Shown piece after piece: positions 31,958 to 39,688 of a stretch of 64,000 nucleotides of DNA; positions within the stretch are counted from its first letter, which is position 1, and the number at the start of each line of letters is the position of its first letter. The stretch is from Gemmatimonadota bacterium (GTDB taxonomy: Bacteria > Gemmatimonadota > Gemmatimonadetes > Gemmatimonadales > GWC2-71-9), in assembly GCA_016713785.1 (NCBI GenBank), contig JADJOM010000003.1:1507501-1571500 (forward strand), in the 5' to 3' direction. The translations under genes and the position numbers were made by a program. The notes under the pieces were generated by a model that made no database searches, was not told the origin of the DNA, and worked only from the letters and a program-made list of their open reading frames with translations.

Positions 31958-32330
31958 GGCGCCGGCCCTCCAGGGCCAGGCGCCGCGCCTCGCGGAGCGC
32001 CGCCAGCCGGAGCAGCTCGGCCATGAAGGGGTGGTCCAGGTCGGCCACCGGGAAGCGGGCGCGGACGATGGCCTCCGCCTCCGCCACCTGCTCCGGCGTC
32101 AGCTCGAGCGGCGCCTCCTCGGCGTCGGCGCCGCCCTCGCCCCGCACCCGGATGGTCATGATGCCCCACAGGGAGAAGGCGCGCAGGTGCCGATCCGTGA
32201 GCGCGGTGCCGGCGGGCATGAGCAACCGGCCCTGCTGGTCGCGGACCTCCTCGGCGATGACCATGCCCGCCACCAGGTCATCGACCGGTGTCGGGACACC
32301 CTGGACGCGTGCCTGCAGGGGCGCCGCCAT
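31950..32330 (-). CDS. Small protein of a domain associated with HD-type signalling
   Basis: A 126-aa protein without a named family that I can assign. Its N-terminal half (VDDLVAGMVIAEEVRDQQGR, then LLMPAGTALTDRHLRAF and WGIMTIRV) closely follows a module often found beside HD-GYP/HDOD proteins. The same pattern forms the C-terminus of the receiver/HD-GYP-like protein at 58.9-60.1 kb (VDQLHEGMVLAADLSTSSG). The C-terminal half is a helical, Ala/Arg-rich segment (MAELLRLAALREARRLALEG). It lies between an HPt and an HDOD gene with near-zero spacing, so a joint signalling function is likely. Confidence 0.65.
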   Translation of the reverse strand: MAAPLQARVQGVPTPVDDLVAGMVIAEEVRDQQGRLLMPAGTALTDRHLRAFSLWGIMTIRVRGEGGADAEEAPLELTPEQVAEAEAIVRARFPVADLDHPFMAELLRLAALREARRLALEGRRHG

Positions 32331-32333
32331 GCC

Positions 32334-32693
32334 TCAGGCCTCGACCGGCCGGGCCAGCGGCTGCAGCACCTGGCGCGCCGCCCCGAGTTCCCGCTCCAGC
32401 AGCGCCAGCGCGTCGGCGCCGGGCACCTGTCCCGCGCGAGCGGTCGCCTCGATGGCGCGGCTCGCCTCCTGCACCCGGACCAGTCCCAGGCTGGCCGCGG
32501 AGCCCTTGAGCGCGTGCGCGATGCCCACCACGTCCGGGGCACGGCCGGCACGGCTGCAGCCGGCGATCGCGGTCCACCGGATCGGGGCCTCGGTCAGGAA
32601 CACCTGGGCAAGCTCCGCCACGAAGGTGCCGTCGTCGTCCATCCCCTGCAGGCGTTGCAGGATCTGCGGGTCCAACACGGGCCGCTCGGCCAT
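32334..32693 (-). CDS. Stand-alone histidine phosphotransfer (HPt) protein
   Basis: A 119-aa single-domain HPt. The phospho-acceptor motif is GIAHALKGSAASLGLVRV, with the invariant His-x-x-Lys-Gly-Ser. The helices before it (VAELAQVFLTEAPIRWTAI) and after fit the four-helix HPt bundle. The ATG at 32693 is preceded by GGAGG about 7 bases upstream, one of the strongest ribosome sites in the cluster. It could receive phosphate from either hybrid kinase and pass it to the adjacent receiver proteins; this wiring is inferred from position. Confidence 0.88.
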   Translation of the reverse strand: MAERPVLDPQILQRLQGMDDDGTFVAELAQVFLTEAPIRWTAIAGCSRAGRAPDVVGIAHALKGSAASLGLVRVQEASRAIEATARAGQVPGADALALLERELGAARQVLQPLARPVEA

Positions 32694-32712
32694 GGGTGTG
32701 CCTCCTTCCGTC

Positions 32713-33297
32713 TCAGGCGCGGGCGCCAGGGTCGTGGCGCTCCGCGCGTTCCAGCTGGGGCCGGATCTGCGTGTCGTAGCACTCGGGGCAGATGCCGTGG
32801 CTGAACTGGGCCTCGGTGCGGTGCGAGACGTACTCCTCGACCTGGCACCAGTGGTCCCCTTCATCGCGGACCCGCTTGCAGTATGAGCAGATCGGGAGCA
32901 GCCCCTCGAGTTGCTTCACCTCGAGCTGCAGCCCGAGCACCCGCTCCGCCACCCGCAGCCGGGCGTGCAGCTCGGCCCGGTCGAGCGGCTTGGTGGCGAA
33001 GTCGTCGGCGCCGGCATTCATGCCGTCGAGCCAGCGGTCATGCCCGGCCAGGGCGGTGAGCAGCACCACCCAGGTGTAGCGGTCGGCCGCGCGGCTCCGA
33101 ATGCGACGGGTGAGCTCGAGCCCATCCATCCGGGGCATCATCCAGTCGGTGATCACCACGTCGGCCGGCTCGCGGCTGAACGCCTCCCAGGCCGCCTGGC
33201 CGTCATCGGCCGCGACGGTCGCGTGACCGAGCTGCGTCAGGGTCGCCACCAGGATCCGCTGGGACACCGGATCGTCATCCACCACGAGCACCCTCAT
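32713..33297 (-). CDS. Response regulator with C-terminal Cys-rich (zinc-like) module
   Basis: A 194-aa protein. The receiver (residues 1-125) has the DDD acid pocket (VLVVDDDPVSQRIL), acceptor Asp in VVITDWMMPRMDG, switch Thr in VLLTALAGHD and Lys in FATKPLDRAEL. After a short coiled linker comes a module with ICSYCKRVRD, WCQVEEYVSHRTEAQFSHGI and CPECYD, a CxxC...CxxC arrangement found behind receivers in several phyla. No DNA-binding domain. The ATG overlaps the cheR stop (ATGA). It is a paralogue of the gene at 35681-36253. Confidence 0.85.
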   Translation of the reverse strand: MRVLVVDDDPVSQRILVATLTQLGHATVAADDGQAAWEAFSREPADVVITDWMMPRMDGLELTRRIRSRAADRYTWVVLLTALAGHDRWLDGMNAGADDFATKPLDRAELHARLRVAERVLGLQLEVKQLEGLLPICSYCKRVRDEGDHWCQVEEYVSHRTEAQFSHGICPECYDTQIRPQLERAERHDPGARA

Positions 33298-34142
33298 GCC
33301 GCGCTCCCCGCCGCCCGCAGGCTGGCGCCGCCGGCCCGGTACGCCACCGAGCCGCCGACCACCACCCGCTCCCAGGCGTCGTCCACCATCACGGTGGTCT
33401 CCGCGCTGCCGAGCAGGAGGAAGCCGTCGGGGCGCAGGGCCTGCCGGGCCCGGCGCAGGATGGCCCGCTTGGTGTCGAGGTCGAAGTAGATCAGCACGTT
33501 GCGCAGGAAGATCACGTCGAACCGGGGCAGGGGCGGCCACCCCTCCATGAGGTTCATCTCACGGGCCTGCACCCAGCGGCGCAGGTCGGGCTTCACCTGC
33601 CACCGCGTGCCCTGCCGGTCGAAGTACTTCACCAGCAGCGGCGCCGGCAGCCCACGGTTCATCTCGAGCTGGCCGTAGCTCGCCTGCTGGGTGCGCCGCA
33701 CCATGTCGCGGGAGAGGTCGGTGGCGAGGATGCTCACGTCCCACGCGCGCAGCCCGGGGAAGTGCTCCGCCAGCAGCATGGCCAGGCTGTACGCCTCCTG
33801 GCCGCTGGAGCAGGCGTTGCTCCAGAAGCGCAGGCGGCGCTCGCTGGCCCGGGCGGCGATCAGCTCCGGCAGCAGCCGGTGCTGCAGCGCCTCGAACGGA
33901 TGATGGTCGCGGAAGAAGCTGGTCTCGTTGGTGGTCATCGCCTCCACCACGGCCCGCTCCAGCTCGCCCCGCGGGTCGGCGCGGAGCGCCGCGGCCAGCG
34001 TCGCGAGCGAGGGCAGCTGGCGGTCGCGGAGCAACGGGACCAGTCGGCTCTCCACCAGGTATTCCTTTCCCGGTTCGAGCACGATGGCGGAGCGCTCGCG
34101 CACGAGCCCCCGCAGGAAGTCAAACTCCGCCGGTCCCAGCAT
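33294..34142 (-). CDS. cheR: Chemoreceptor glutamate methyltransferase CheR (copy 1)
   Basis: A 282-aa SAM-dependent enzyme that methylates receptor glutamates during adaptation. It has the N-terminal helical region (FDFLRGLVRERSAIVLEPGK), then VVEAMTTNETSFFRDHHPF, the SAM-binding FWSNACSSGQEAYSLAMLL, ILATDLSRDMVRRTQQ, and the active-site region FDVIFLRNVLIYFDLDTK. Near-full similarity to the second CheR at 38848-39672 shows duplication. It is 18 bp downstream of cheB copy 1 and coupled to the next receiver gene (ATGA). Confidence 0.93.
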   Translation of the reverse strand: MLGPAEFDFLRGLVRERSAIVLEPGKEYLVESRLVPLLRDRQLPSLATLAAALRADPRGELERAVVEAMTTNETSFFRDHHPFEALQHRLLPELIAARASERRLRFWSNACSSGQEAYSLAMLLAEHFPGLRAWDVSILATDLSRDMVRRTQQASYGQLEMNRGLPAPLLVKYFDRQGTRWQVKPDLRRWVQAREMNLMEGWPPLPRFDVIFLRNVLIYFDLDTKRAILRRARQALRPDGFLLLGSAETTVMVDDAWERVVVGGSVAYRAGGASLRAAGSAA

Positions 34143-34160
34143 CGCCGCGATCCTCCCTGA

Positions 34161-35276
34161 TCATCGGGCGCTCACCGTCACCGGTGGCACGCCGCCGATC
34201 CGCGCCAGGCGTCCCACGCCGGCCCGCTGGATCAGCTCCGCCGTCACCTTCTCCAGCGGCAGCACGGCATCGGCCAGGCCGGCGCCGACCACCGCGCCCG
34301 GCATGCCCCAGACCACCGCGCTGGCCTCGTCCTGGGCCAGCACCACCCCGCCCGCCTTCCGGATCTCCTCGGCCCCGCGGAGCCCGTCCTGCCCCATCCC
34401 GGTGAGCACCAGGCCCAGCGTCCGGTTCCCCACGAGGGCGGCCGCGCTGCGAAAGAGCGGGTCGACCGCCGGCCGGCAGGAGTTCTCCGGCGGGTCCTGG
34501 GTGAGCCGCAGGCGGAGCACCTCGCCGTCCCGCCGCAGCACCATGTGGGAGCTTCCGGGCGCCACCCAGACCACGCCGGGCTCCACCACCCCGCCCTCTT
34601 CTCCCTCGCGCACCGCGAGCCGGGAGGTGGAGGCGAGCCGCTCGGCCAGGAACCGGGTGAACACCGGCGGCATGTGCTGCACGATCACCACCGGCAGCGG
34701 GAAGTCCGCCGGGAGCGCCGGGATGACGCTGGCGAGGGCGTTGGGGCCGCCGGTGGAGACCCCGATGGCCAGCAGGTCCACCCGCTGCGGCAGCGCCGGC
34801 CGCGGGGCCGCGCCGGCCGCCGCCGGGGCGCGGGGCGGCGCGGTCGCGGGCCGGGGCCGCACGGCGCCCCGGCCACACAGCGCCTTGATGCGGGGGATGA
34901 GGTCGTCCCGCACCCGGTCCTGGGCCAGCGTCACGCTGCCGACGTTGGCCGGCTTGGTGACGTAGTCCGAGGCGCCGCGCGTCAGCGCTTCGAGCGTGGC
35001 GGCGGCGCCGCGCTCGGTGAGGGTGCTGAACATGATGACCGGGAGGCGCGGGTAGAGCTTGCGCAGCTCCACCAGCGTCCCGAGCCCGTCCAGCTCCGGC
35101 ATCTCGATGTCGAGGGTCACCAGGTCCGGCTTCAGGCCCGCCAGCTTCTGCAGCGCCAGGCGGCCGTTGGCCGCGGTGCCCACCACCTCGATGTCCGGAT
35201 CGGACGAGAGGACGTCGGTGACGATGCGGCGCACCACCACCGCATCATCGACCACCAGCACGCGGATCTTCGCCAT
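34161..35276 (-). CDS. cheB: Chemoreceptor methylesterase/deamidase CheB (copy 1)
   Basis: A 371-aa two-domain protein. The receiver has Asp56 in LVTLDIEMPELDG and Lys in DYVTKPANVG. After an Ala/Pro-rich linker (about 125-165) the esterase domain shows the catalytic Ser in IGVSTGGPNALASV, His in VIVQHMPPVFTRFLAE and Asp in LVLTGMGQDGLRG, plus PPENSCRPAVDPLF. It removes methyl groups from MCP glutamates. Located 3 bp after cheY and just before cheR copy 1. The second CheB is at 39689-40798. Confidence 0.94.
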   Translation of the reverse strand: MAKIRVLVVDDAVVVRRIVTDVLSSDPDIEVVGTAANGRLALQKLAGLKPDLVTLDIEMPELDGLGTLVELRKLYPRLPVIMFSTLTERGAAATLEALTRGASDYVTKPANVGSVTLAQDRVRDDLIPRIKALCGRGAVRPRPATAPPRAPAAAGAAPRPALPQRVDLLAIGVSTGGPNALASVIPALPADFPLPVVIVQHMPPVFTRFLAERLASTSRLAVREGEEGGVVEPGVVWVAPGSSHMVLRRDGEVLRLRLTQDPPENSCRPAVDPLFRSAAALVGNRTLGLVLTGMGQDGLRGAEEIRKAGGVVLAQDEASAVVWGMPGAVVGAGLADAVLPLEKVTAELIQRAGVGRLARIGGVPPVTVSAR

Positions 35277-35279
35277 GGC

Positions 35280-35651
35280 TCAGCCCGCGGCGAGCCCCAC
35301 GAGCTGCAGCTTCTCGTGCAGCACGTCCTTGGTGAAGGGCTTCATGACGTACTCATTGGCCCCCGCCTCGAGCGCCCGCTGCATCTGGCTCATCTCGGTC
35401 TCGGTGGTGACCATCATGATGACCGTGTCCTTCCACGCCGGGTTGCCCCGGGCCGCCACCAGGAAGTCGAAGCCGTTCATCTCGGGCATGTTCCAGTCGA
35501 CCAGGATCAGGTCCACCTTGCCGACCTCGGCGAGGCGGTCCAGCGCTTCCTTGCCGTGGCCGGCCTCGAACAGCTCGAAGCCCAGCTCCTTGACGGTCTT
35601 CCCGATGATGCTGCGGATTGCCCGCGAATCATCCACGACCAGCGCACGCAC
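35280..35651 (-). CDS. cheY: Chemotaxis response regulator CheY
   Basis: A 123-aa single-domain receiver. It has the acidic pocket ALVVDDSRAIRSIIG, acceptor Asp52 in ILVDWNMPEMNGFDFL, switch Thr in MMVTTETEMSQM and Lys in YVMKPFTKD. The MVTTE and NEYVMKPF segments are typical of true CheY that binds the flagellar switch. GTG start at 35651 with AAGGAGG about 6 bases upstream, probably the strongest ribosome site in the cluster. Translation directly precedes cheB copy 1. Confidence 0.92.
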   Translation of the reverse strand: MRALVVDDSRAIRSIIGKTVKELGFELFEAGHGKEALDRLAEVGKVDLILVDWNMPEMNGFDFLVAARGNPAWKDTVIMMVTTETEMSQMQRALEAGANEYVMKPFTKDVLHEKLQLVGLAAG

Positions 35652-35680
35652 TGCCGCCTCCTTGCTCCAGGGTTAGCTCG

Positions 35681-36253
35681 TCAGCCCTGCTCGACCGCCT
35701 CGGACACCCGCGCCGGGCGGGCGTCCCGCCGCCGGCACTCGGGGCACTGCACGCGCGGGTTGCGCCGCCGCACCTCTGCCGCCACCTGCCGCAGGTCCAC
35801 CCAGCGGCCATTGTCCTGCCGGACCCGGGCGCACCCGGGGCAGCAGTGATGCATCGCCTCCAGGTACGCCAGCTTGGACTCCATCCCCAGGATCCGTTCC
35901 GCCACCCGGAGCCGGGTCACCAGCTCGTCGGGGTCGAAGGGCTTGGTGAGGAAGTCGTCCGCCCCCGCGTTCATCGCCTCGAGGTAGTTCTGCTTCCCGC
36001 CCAGCGCGGTCAGCACCACCAGCCAGGTGTAGCGGTCATCCGGCGCGTCGCGCCGCACCCGGCGGCAGAGGTCCAGGCCGTCGAGGCGCGGCATCATCCA
36101 GTCGGTGATCACCACCGGCGGGCGCTCCTGCTCGTACAGCTGCCACGCCTCCGCGCCGTCCCGCGCCGCCAGCACGCCGTAGCCCAGCTTCTTGAGCGTC
36201 CGCTCCAGGACCAGCCGGGACGTGGTATCGTCTTCCGCGATCAGGATCCGCAC
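35681..36253 (-). CDS. Response regulator with C-terminal Cys-rich (zinc-like) module (second copy)
   Basis: A 190-aa paralogue of the receiver at 32713-33297. The receiver shows ILIAEDDTTSRLVLERTL, VVITDWMMPRLDGLDLC, VVLTALGGKQNYLEAM and FLTKPFDPDEL. The tail has CCPGCARVRQDNGRW and QCPECRRRDARP, giving a CxxC...CxxC pair as in the first copy, but the spacer sequence is quite different and the FSHGI block is lost. GTG start at 36253 directly abuts the MCP stop. Possible roles are redox or metal-responsive modulation of a receiver; this is inference. Confidence 0.83.
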   Translation of the reverse strand: MRILIAEDDTTSRLVLERTLKKLGYGVLAARDGAEAWQLYEQERPPVVITDWMMPRLDGLDLCRRVRRDAPDDRYTWLVVLTALGGKQNYLEAMNAGADDFLTKPFDPDELVTRLRVAERILGMESKLAYLEAMHHCCPGCARVRQDNGRWVDLRQVAAEVRRRNPRVQCPECRRRDARPARVSEAVEQG

Positions 36254-37864
36254 CTAGACCTCTGCCGCCACCCGTGGTTCGGGGCGCACCCCGGTGCGCC
36301 GCGCCCTGCCCTGCCCCCCGGTCCGGAACTGCCCCACCAGGCGCTCCAGCGCCGACGACATGCGGGCCAGGTCGGCGGCGGTGCGGGCGGCCTCCCCGGC
36401 CGCCGTGCTCGACTCCTCCGCCGTCTGCGCCGCCGCGAGCATCACCTGGGCGATCTCGGTGGTGCCCCCCGCCGCGTCCTGCACCCCGCGGCCCATCTCG
36501 TTGGCCACCGCGCTCTGCTCCTCCACCGCGCTGGCGATCCCGCCCTGGTACTGGTTGATCTGGTCCACCACCTTGGCGATGCGCCGGATGGCCTGGACCA
36601 CCTCGCCCACCTGCTGCTGCACCGCCTCGATCCGCCGGGCGATGTCCTCACTCGAGGCCGCCGCCTGGTTGGCCAGGTCCTTGACCTCGTGCGCCACGAC
36701 GGCGAAGCCCTTGCCGGCGTCGCCCGCCCGCGCCGCCTCGATGGTGGCGTTGAGCGCCAGCAGGTTGGTCTTCTGCGCCACCGCGGTGATGGACGTGAGC
36801 ACCACCCCGATCTCCGCGCTGCCCTGCCCCAGCCGCTCCACCGTCCGGTCGGCCTCGCCGGCCAGCACCGCCGCCTCGGACGCCACCGTGGCCGCCTCGG
36901 CGGCGCTGCGCGCGATCTCCTTGATCGCCGAGGAGAGCTGCTCCACCCCCGTGGCGATGCTCTGCACGCTGTTGCTCACGCCACCCGCCGTGCTGGCGGC
37001 CTGGCCCGACTGCGCCCGGCCGGTATCGCTCGAGACGGTCAGCTGGCGGCTCACCGCCGACATCTGCTCCGCGGCCGCCGCCAGCGAGGTCGCGTTCTCG
37101 GCGATGAGCACCACCGTCTGCTCGATCTTGGCCACGAAGGTGTTGAACGAGCGGGCCAGCTCCCCGAGTTCGTCCTCGCCGGTGTATTCCACCCGCGCGC
37201 CCAGGTCGCCGTCGCCCTCCGCCACCTCCGCCAGCCGATGGCCCACCATGCGGATGGGCGTGAGGATCGAGCGGCCGACCAGCGTCAGCACCAGCCCGAG
37301 CAGCCCCGCGCCGCCGACGGCCAGGCCCAGGGCGAGCCGTTCCAGCTGCCGCCCCCTGGTCCCCGCGGCGGCCACGCTGGCGTCATTCGCCGCCTCAATC
37401 ACGGCGCGCACCGCCTCGGCCTGCCGCTCCACCTCCCGGAAGACCGACTGGAACTGCTCCAGCGTCTCGCGCCCGTCCATCGCGGACGTGGCGCTCTCGT
37501 GGTAGCGCGCCAGCAGCGGGGCCAGGCCCGCCAGGGCCGCCCGGGTCTCCGGCGTCAGGTCGAGCGCCCCATTGGCCTGCACCAGGGAGTCGAACGCGGC
37601 GAAGTGGGTATCAAGCTCGGCGCGCGCCTCCGCCCGCAGGGCCGGCCCGGAGGCCAGCCGGCTGGCCAGGACGTCCCCGCGAATGGCGTCGTGCATCATG
37701 TCGGCCTGCTGGTGGTTGGCCAGCGCTGTCCCGCTCAGGTGCAGGTCCTCGATGGCCGCCTCCAGCTGCCGGACGCTCCAGAAGCACATGCCCGCGAGCG
37801 CGGCCGCCAGCGCCACCGAGACCCAGCCCAGCCCGAAGAGTTTGCGACGGATGGTCCACGCCAT
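36254..37864 (-). CDS. Membrane methyl-accepting chemotaxis protein
   Basis: A 536-aa MCP. It has transmembrane helix 1 (about residues 12-32) and a four-helix-bundle sensor region containing QADMMHDAIRGDVLASRL. Transmembrane helix 2 lies near 182-204, followed by a HAMP domain (PIRMVGHRLAEVAEGDGDL). The cytoplasmic hairpin tip is QKTNLLALNATIEAARAGDA. ATG at 37864 was chosen because the membrane signal starts here; the frame is open further upstream. A sigma-28-type promoter lies 73 bp upstream, so this gene begins a sub-operon inside the cluster. The MMHD...DVL sensor motif is shared with the MCP at 50.0-52.3 kb. Confidence 0.93.
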   Translation of the reverse strand: MAWTIRRKLFGLGWVSVALAAALAGMCFWSVRQLEAAIEDLHLSGTALANHQQADMMHDAIRGDVLASRLASGPALRAEARAELDTHFAAFDSLVQANGALDLTPETRAALAGLAPLLARYHESATSAMDGRETLEQFQSVFREVERQAEAVRAVIEAANDASVAAAGTRGRQLERLALGLAVGGAGLLGLVLTLVGRSILTPIRMVGHRLAEVAEGDGDLGARVEYTGEDELGELARSFNTFVAKIEQTVVLIAENATSLAAAAEQMSAVSRQLTVSSDTGRAQSGQAASTAGGVSNSVQSIATGVEQLSSAIKEIARSAAEAATVASEAAVLAGEADRTVERLGQGSAEIGVVLTSITAVAQKTNLLALNATIEAARAGDAGKGFAVVAHEVKDLANQAAASSEDIARRIEAVQQQVGEVVQAIRRIAKVVDQINQYQGGIASAVEEQSAVANEMGRGVQDAAGGTTEIAQVMLAAAQTAEESSTAAGEAARTAADLARMSSALERLVGQFRTGGQGRARRTGVRPEPRVAAEV

Positions 37865-37936
37865 GGAGCGCCCTGACCTGTGAAGAGTCCGGGGCCCGGG
37901 CCCGGCGGTCGCCGGGCGCATGCCCCCACGTCACTG

Positions 37937-37964
37937 GTATCGGCAGCGGGGGGCGCGGGCTTGA
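37937..37964 (-). promoter_or_regulatory. Sigma-28 (FliA)-type promoter for the MCP at 36254-37864
   Basis: On the minus strand TCAAGCCC (37964-37957), 12-bp spacer, GCCGATAC (37944-37937). Compare the FliA consensus TAAAGTTT-N11-GCCGATAA. The -35 box partly overlaps the hairpin at 37952-37972, so upstream termination and re-initiation are adjacent. Confidence 0.7.
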
Positions 37965-37972
37965 CCCGCGCC
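37952..37972 (-). terminator. Short GC hairpin after the PilZ gene
   Basis: A perfect 8-bp stem (37952-37959 with 37965-37972) and 5-nt loop, 11 bp beyond the PilZ stop. No U-tract. It may end or weaken transcription from the cheA end of the cluster. Confidence 0.5.
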
Positions 37973-37983
37973 GGGAGGTGGGA

Positions 37984-38370
37984 TCAGGCGTCCCGCTTGA
38001 GGCCCAGGTGGTCGTGGAACTCCTGCTCCACCTGGTGCGGATCGTGGGTGTTGAAGAGGATGAGGTTGCGCAGGTGCTCCAGGCTGTCGATGCCGACGAT
38101 CTCGGTGAACTGGATCGCGACACCCCCGGGGCCCGGACGCACCACGGCGCCCTGAGCGTGGACCACGATCTCGGTCCCCTCCAGGTGCATCCGGATGTCA
38201 CAGGGCGTTCCCGGTGCCGGCGCCGCCGCCGTGCGCAGGAAGCCGCCCTTGAGGCTCAGGTTCTCCAGCGTGCCGTCCAGGCGCGTGCCCCCATCCAGGG
38301 TCACCTCGGCCTGGAGGTGCACCGGCACCCGGCTGAATTCGCGGCGGTGGGGCAAGGGTACGTCGGTCAT
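37984..38370 (-). CDS. PilZ-domain protein (candidate c-di-GMP effector)
   Basis: A 128-aa protein with a PilZ domain. The N-terminal arginine motif is HRREFSRVPV (RxxxR type). The second motif is normally D/NxSxxG and here reads LENLSLKGGFLR. Both c-di-GMP contact elements are therefore present. The rest (EVTLDGGTRLDGT, GGVAIQFTEIVGI) fits the six-stranded barrel. An AGGAGG Shine-Dalgarno precedes the ATG. Sitting in a chemotaxis operon, it may adjust flagellar output or receptor signalling to c-di-GMP. Confidence 0.88.
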   Translation of the reverse strand: MTDVPLPHRREFSRVPVHLQAEVTLDGGTRLDGTLENLSLKGGFLRTAAAPAPGTPCDIRMHLEGTEIVVHAQGAVVRPGPGGVAIQFTEIVGIDSLEHLRNLILFNTHDPHQVEQEFHDHLGLKRDA

Positions 38371-38379
38371 CTGGGCCTC

Positions 38380-38838
38380 CTAGTGCTTCCCGTTCTCGGA
38401 TTTCTTGAGCAGCCGCACCACGACGGGTGAGCCCTGGCACTTGAACCCCACGCTGGTCACCAACTCGCTGCCGGGGACCCGCGCGGTGTAGGCGCTGCCC
38501 TCGACGACCGTGGGGAGCGACAGCCGGCACCCCTCGGGCAGCAGCGCCTTGACGTTGCCCCCGGTCATGTTGGTCAGCTCACCCATGGCATCCTGCATGT
38601 CGGATGGGGTGGCGTTCGCCAGGTCCACGCCGAACATCGTGGCCGCCGCGGTCCGCGCGAACTCGGCCGAACACTCGATGGTGACCGCGCCCTCCCACGC
38701 GCCGGTGAAGTGCACCCAGCCCGACACCACCCGGTCCGGCGGCGGCGGGATCTCCGGCGACCGGACCAGGGGGGTGCCCAGGACCGAGTCCCAGACCATT
38801 TCCGCCACCTGCCGGATCTCTTCCTCGAGGAACTGCAT
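38380..38838 (-). CDS. CheX-family chemotaxis phosphatase-like protein
   Basis: A 152-aa protein with the CheC/CheX/FliY fold signature: DAMGELTNMTGGNVKALLPEG contains the catalytic-type Glu and Asn pair spaced ExxN. The single ExxN motif and length match CheX, which dephosphorylates CheY-P. ATG at 38838 was preferred because AGGAGG lies 5 bases upstream; the adjacent GTG codon would be too close. No cheZ or cheC is seen, so this is the probable signal-terminating phosphatase of the system. Confidence 0.78.
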   Translation of the reverse strand: MQFLEEEIRQVAEMVWDSVLGTPLVRSPEIPPPPDRVVSGWVHFTGAWEGAVTIECSAEFARTAAATMFGVDLANATPSDMQDAMGELTNMTGGNVKALLPEGCRLSLPTVVEGSAYTARVPGSELVTSVGFKCQGSPVVVRLLKKSENGKH

Positions 38839-38847
38839 CACCGCCTC

Positions 38848-39672
38848 CTAGCTGCCTTTGATCCGGTAGCAACCGGCCTTGTCGAACTGCACCCGCTCAA
38901 ACGTGTCACCGAGGTTGATCGTGGTCTCTGCCCCGCCCAGGAACAGGTACCCCCACGACTGCAGCACCTTCCGGACGTTGCCGAGGATCTGCCGCTTGGT
39001 CTCGACGTCGAAGTAGATCAGGACATTGCGCAGGAACACCACGTCCATCGCCGGCAGCGGGCCCCACGGCTCGATCAGGTTCATCTCGCGGAACTCGCAG
39101 TACCGCTGCACCTCGGGCTTCACCTGCCACTCCATCCCCTTCTTCTCGAACCACTTCACCAGCAGGTTGGCGGGCAGCCCGCGATTGACCTCGATCTGGC
39201 CATAGCGCCCGGCGCGGGAACGCGTCACCATCTCGCCCGAGAGGTCGGTGGCGAGGATCCGGAAGTTCCATCCGGTGAGCTGGGGGAAGTGCTCCAGCAG
39301 CGTCATCGCGACGGTGTAGGGTTCCTGCCCGCTGGAACAGGCCGCGCACCAGATGTTGAGCGTGCGGGTGGCCTGCCGGTGCTTGAGCACCTCGGGAATC
39401 ACCACCTGCCGCAGCGCCGCGAACGGGTGCAGGTCGCGGAAGAAGCTGGTCTCGTTGGTCGTCATCGCCTCGACGACCTTGCGGTGCAGCCCGTTGAAGG
39501 GCTGGGCCCGCATCTGGGCCACCAGGGCCTCGAGCGACGCAAAGCCCTCCGCCCGGGCCAGCGGCGTGAGCCGGGCCTCCAGCAGGTAGCTCTTCTCCGG
39601 CTCGAGCACGATCGCGGACCGCTGGCGGACCAGCGTGCTCACGAACTGGAAATCGATCGGGTTGAGGGCCAT
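38848..39672 (-). CDS. cheR: Chemoreceptor glutamate methyltransferase CheR (copy 2)
   Basis: A 274-aa CheR with FQFVSTLVRQRSAIVLEPEK, VVEAMTTNETSFFRDLHPF, IWCAACSSGQEPYTVAMTL, ILATDLSGEMVTRS and MDVVFLRNVLIYFDVETK. It shares the whole architecture with copy 1 at 33294-34142, including VNRGLPANLLVKWFEKKG near the middle. A GGAGAG element lies about 8 bases before the ATG. It follows cheB copy 2 after 16 bp. The two CheR copies may serve different receptor subsets or work at different expression times. Confidence 0.93.
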   Translation of the reverse strand: MALNPIDFQFVSTLVRQRSAIVLEPEKSYLLEARLTPLARAEGFASLEALVAQMRAQPFNGLHRKVVEAMTTNETSFFRDLHPFAALRQVVIPEVLKHRQATRTLNIWCAACSSGQEPYTVAMTLLEHFPQLTGWNFRILATDLSGEMVTRSRAGRYGQIEVNRGLPANLLVKWFEKKGMEWQVKPEVQRYCEFREMNLIEPWGPLPAMDVVFLRNVLIYFDVETKRQILGNVRKVLQSWGYLFLGGAETTINLGDTFERVQFDKAGCYRIKGS

Positions 39673-39688
39673 CGGCCGCTCTCCTGAC

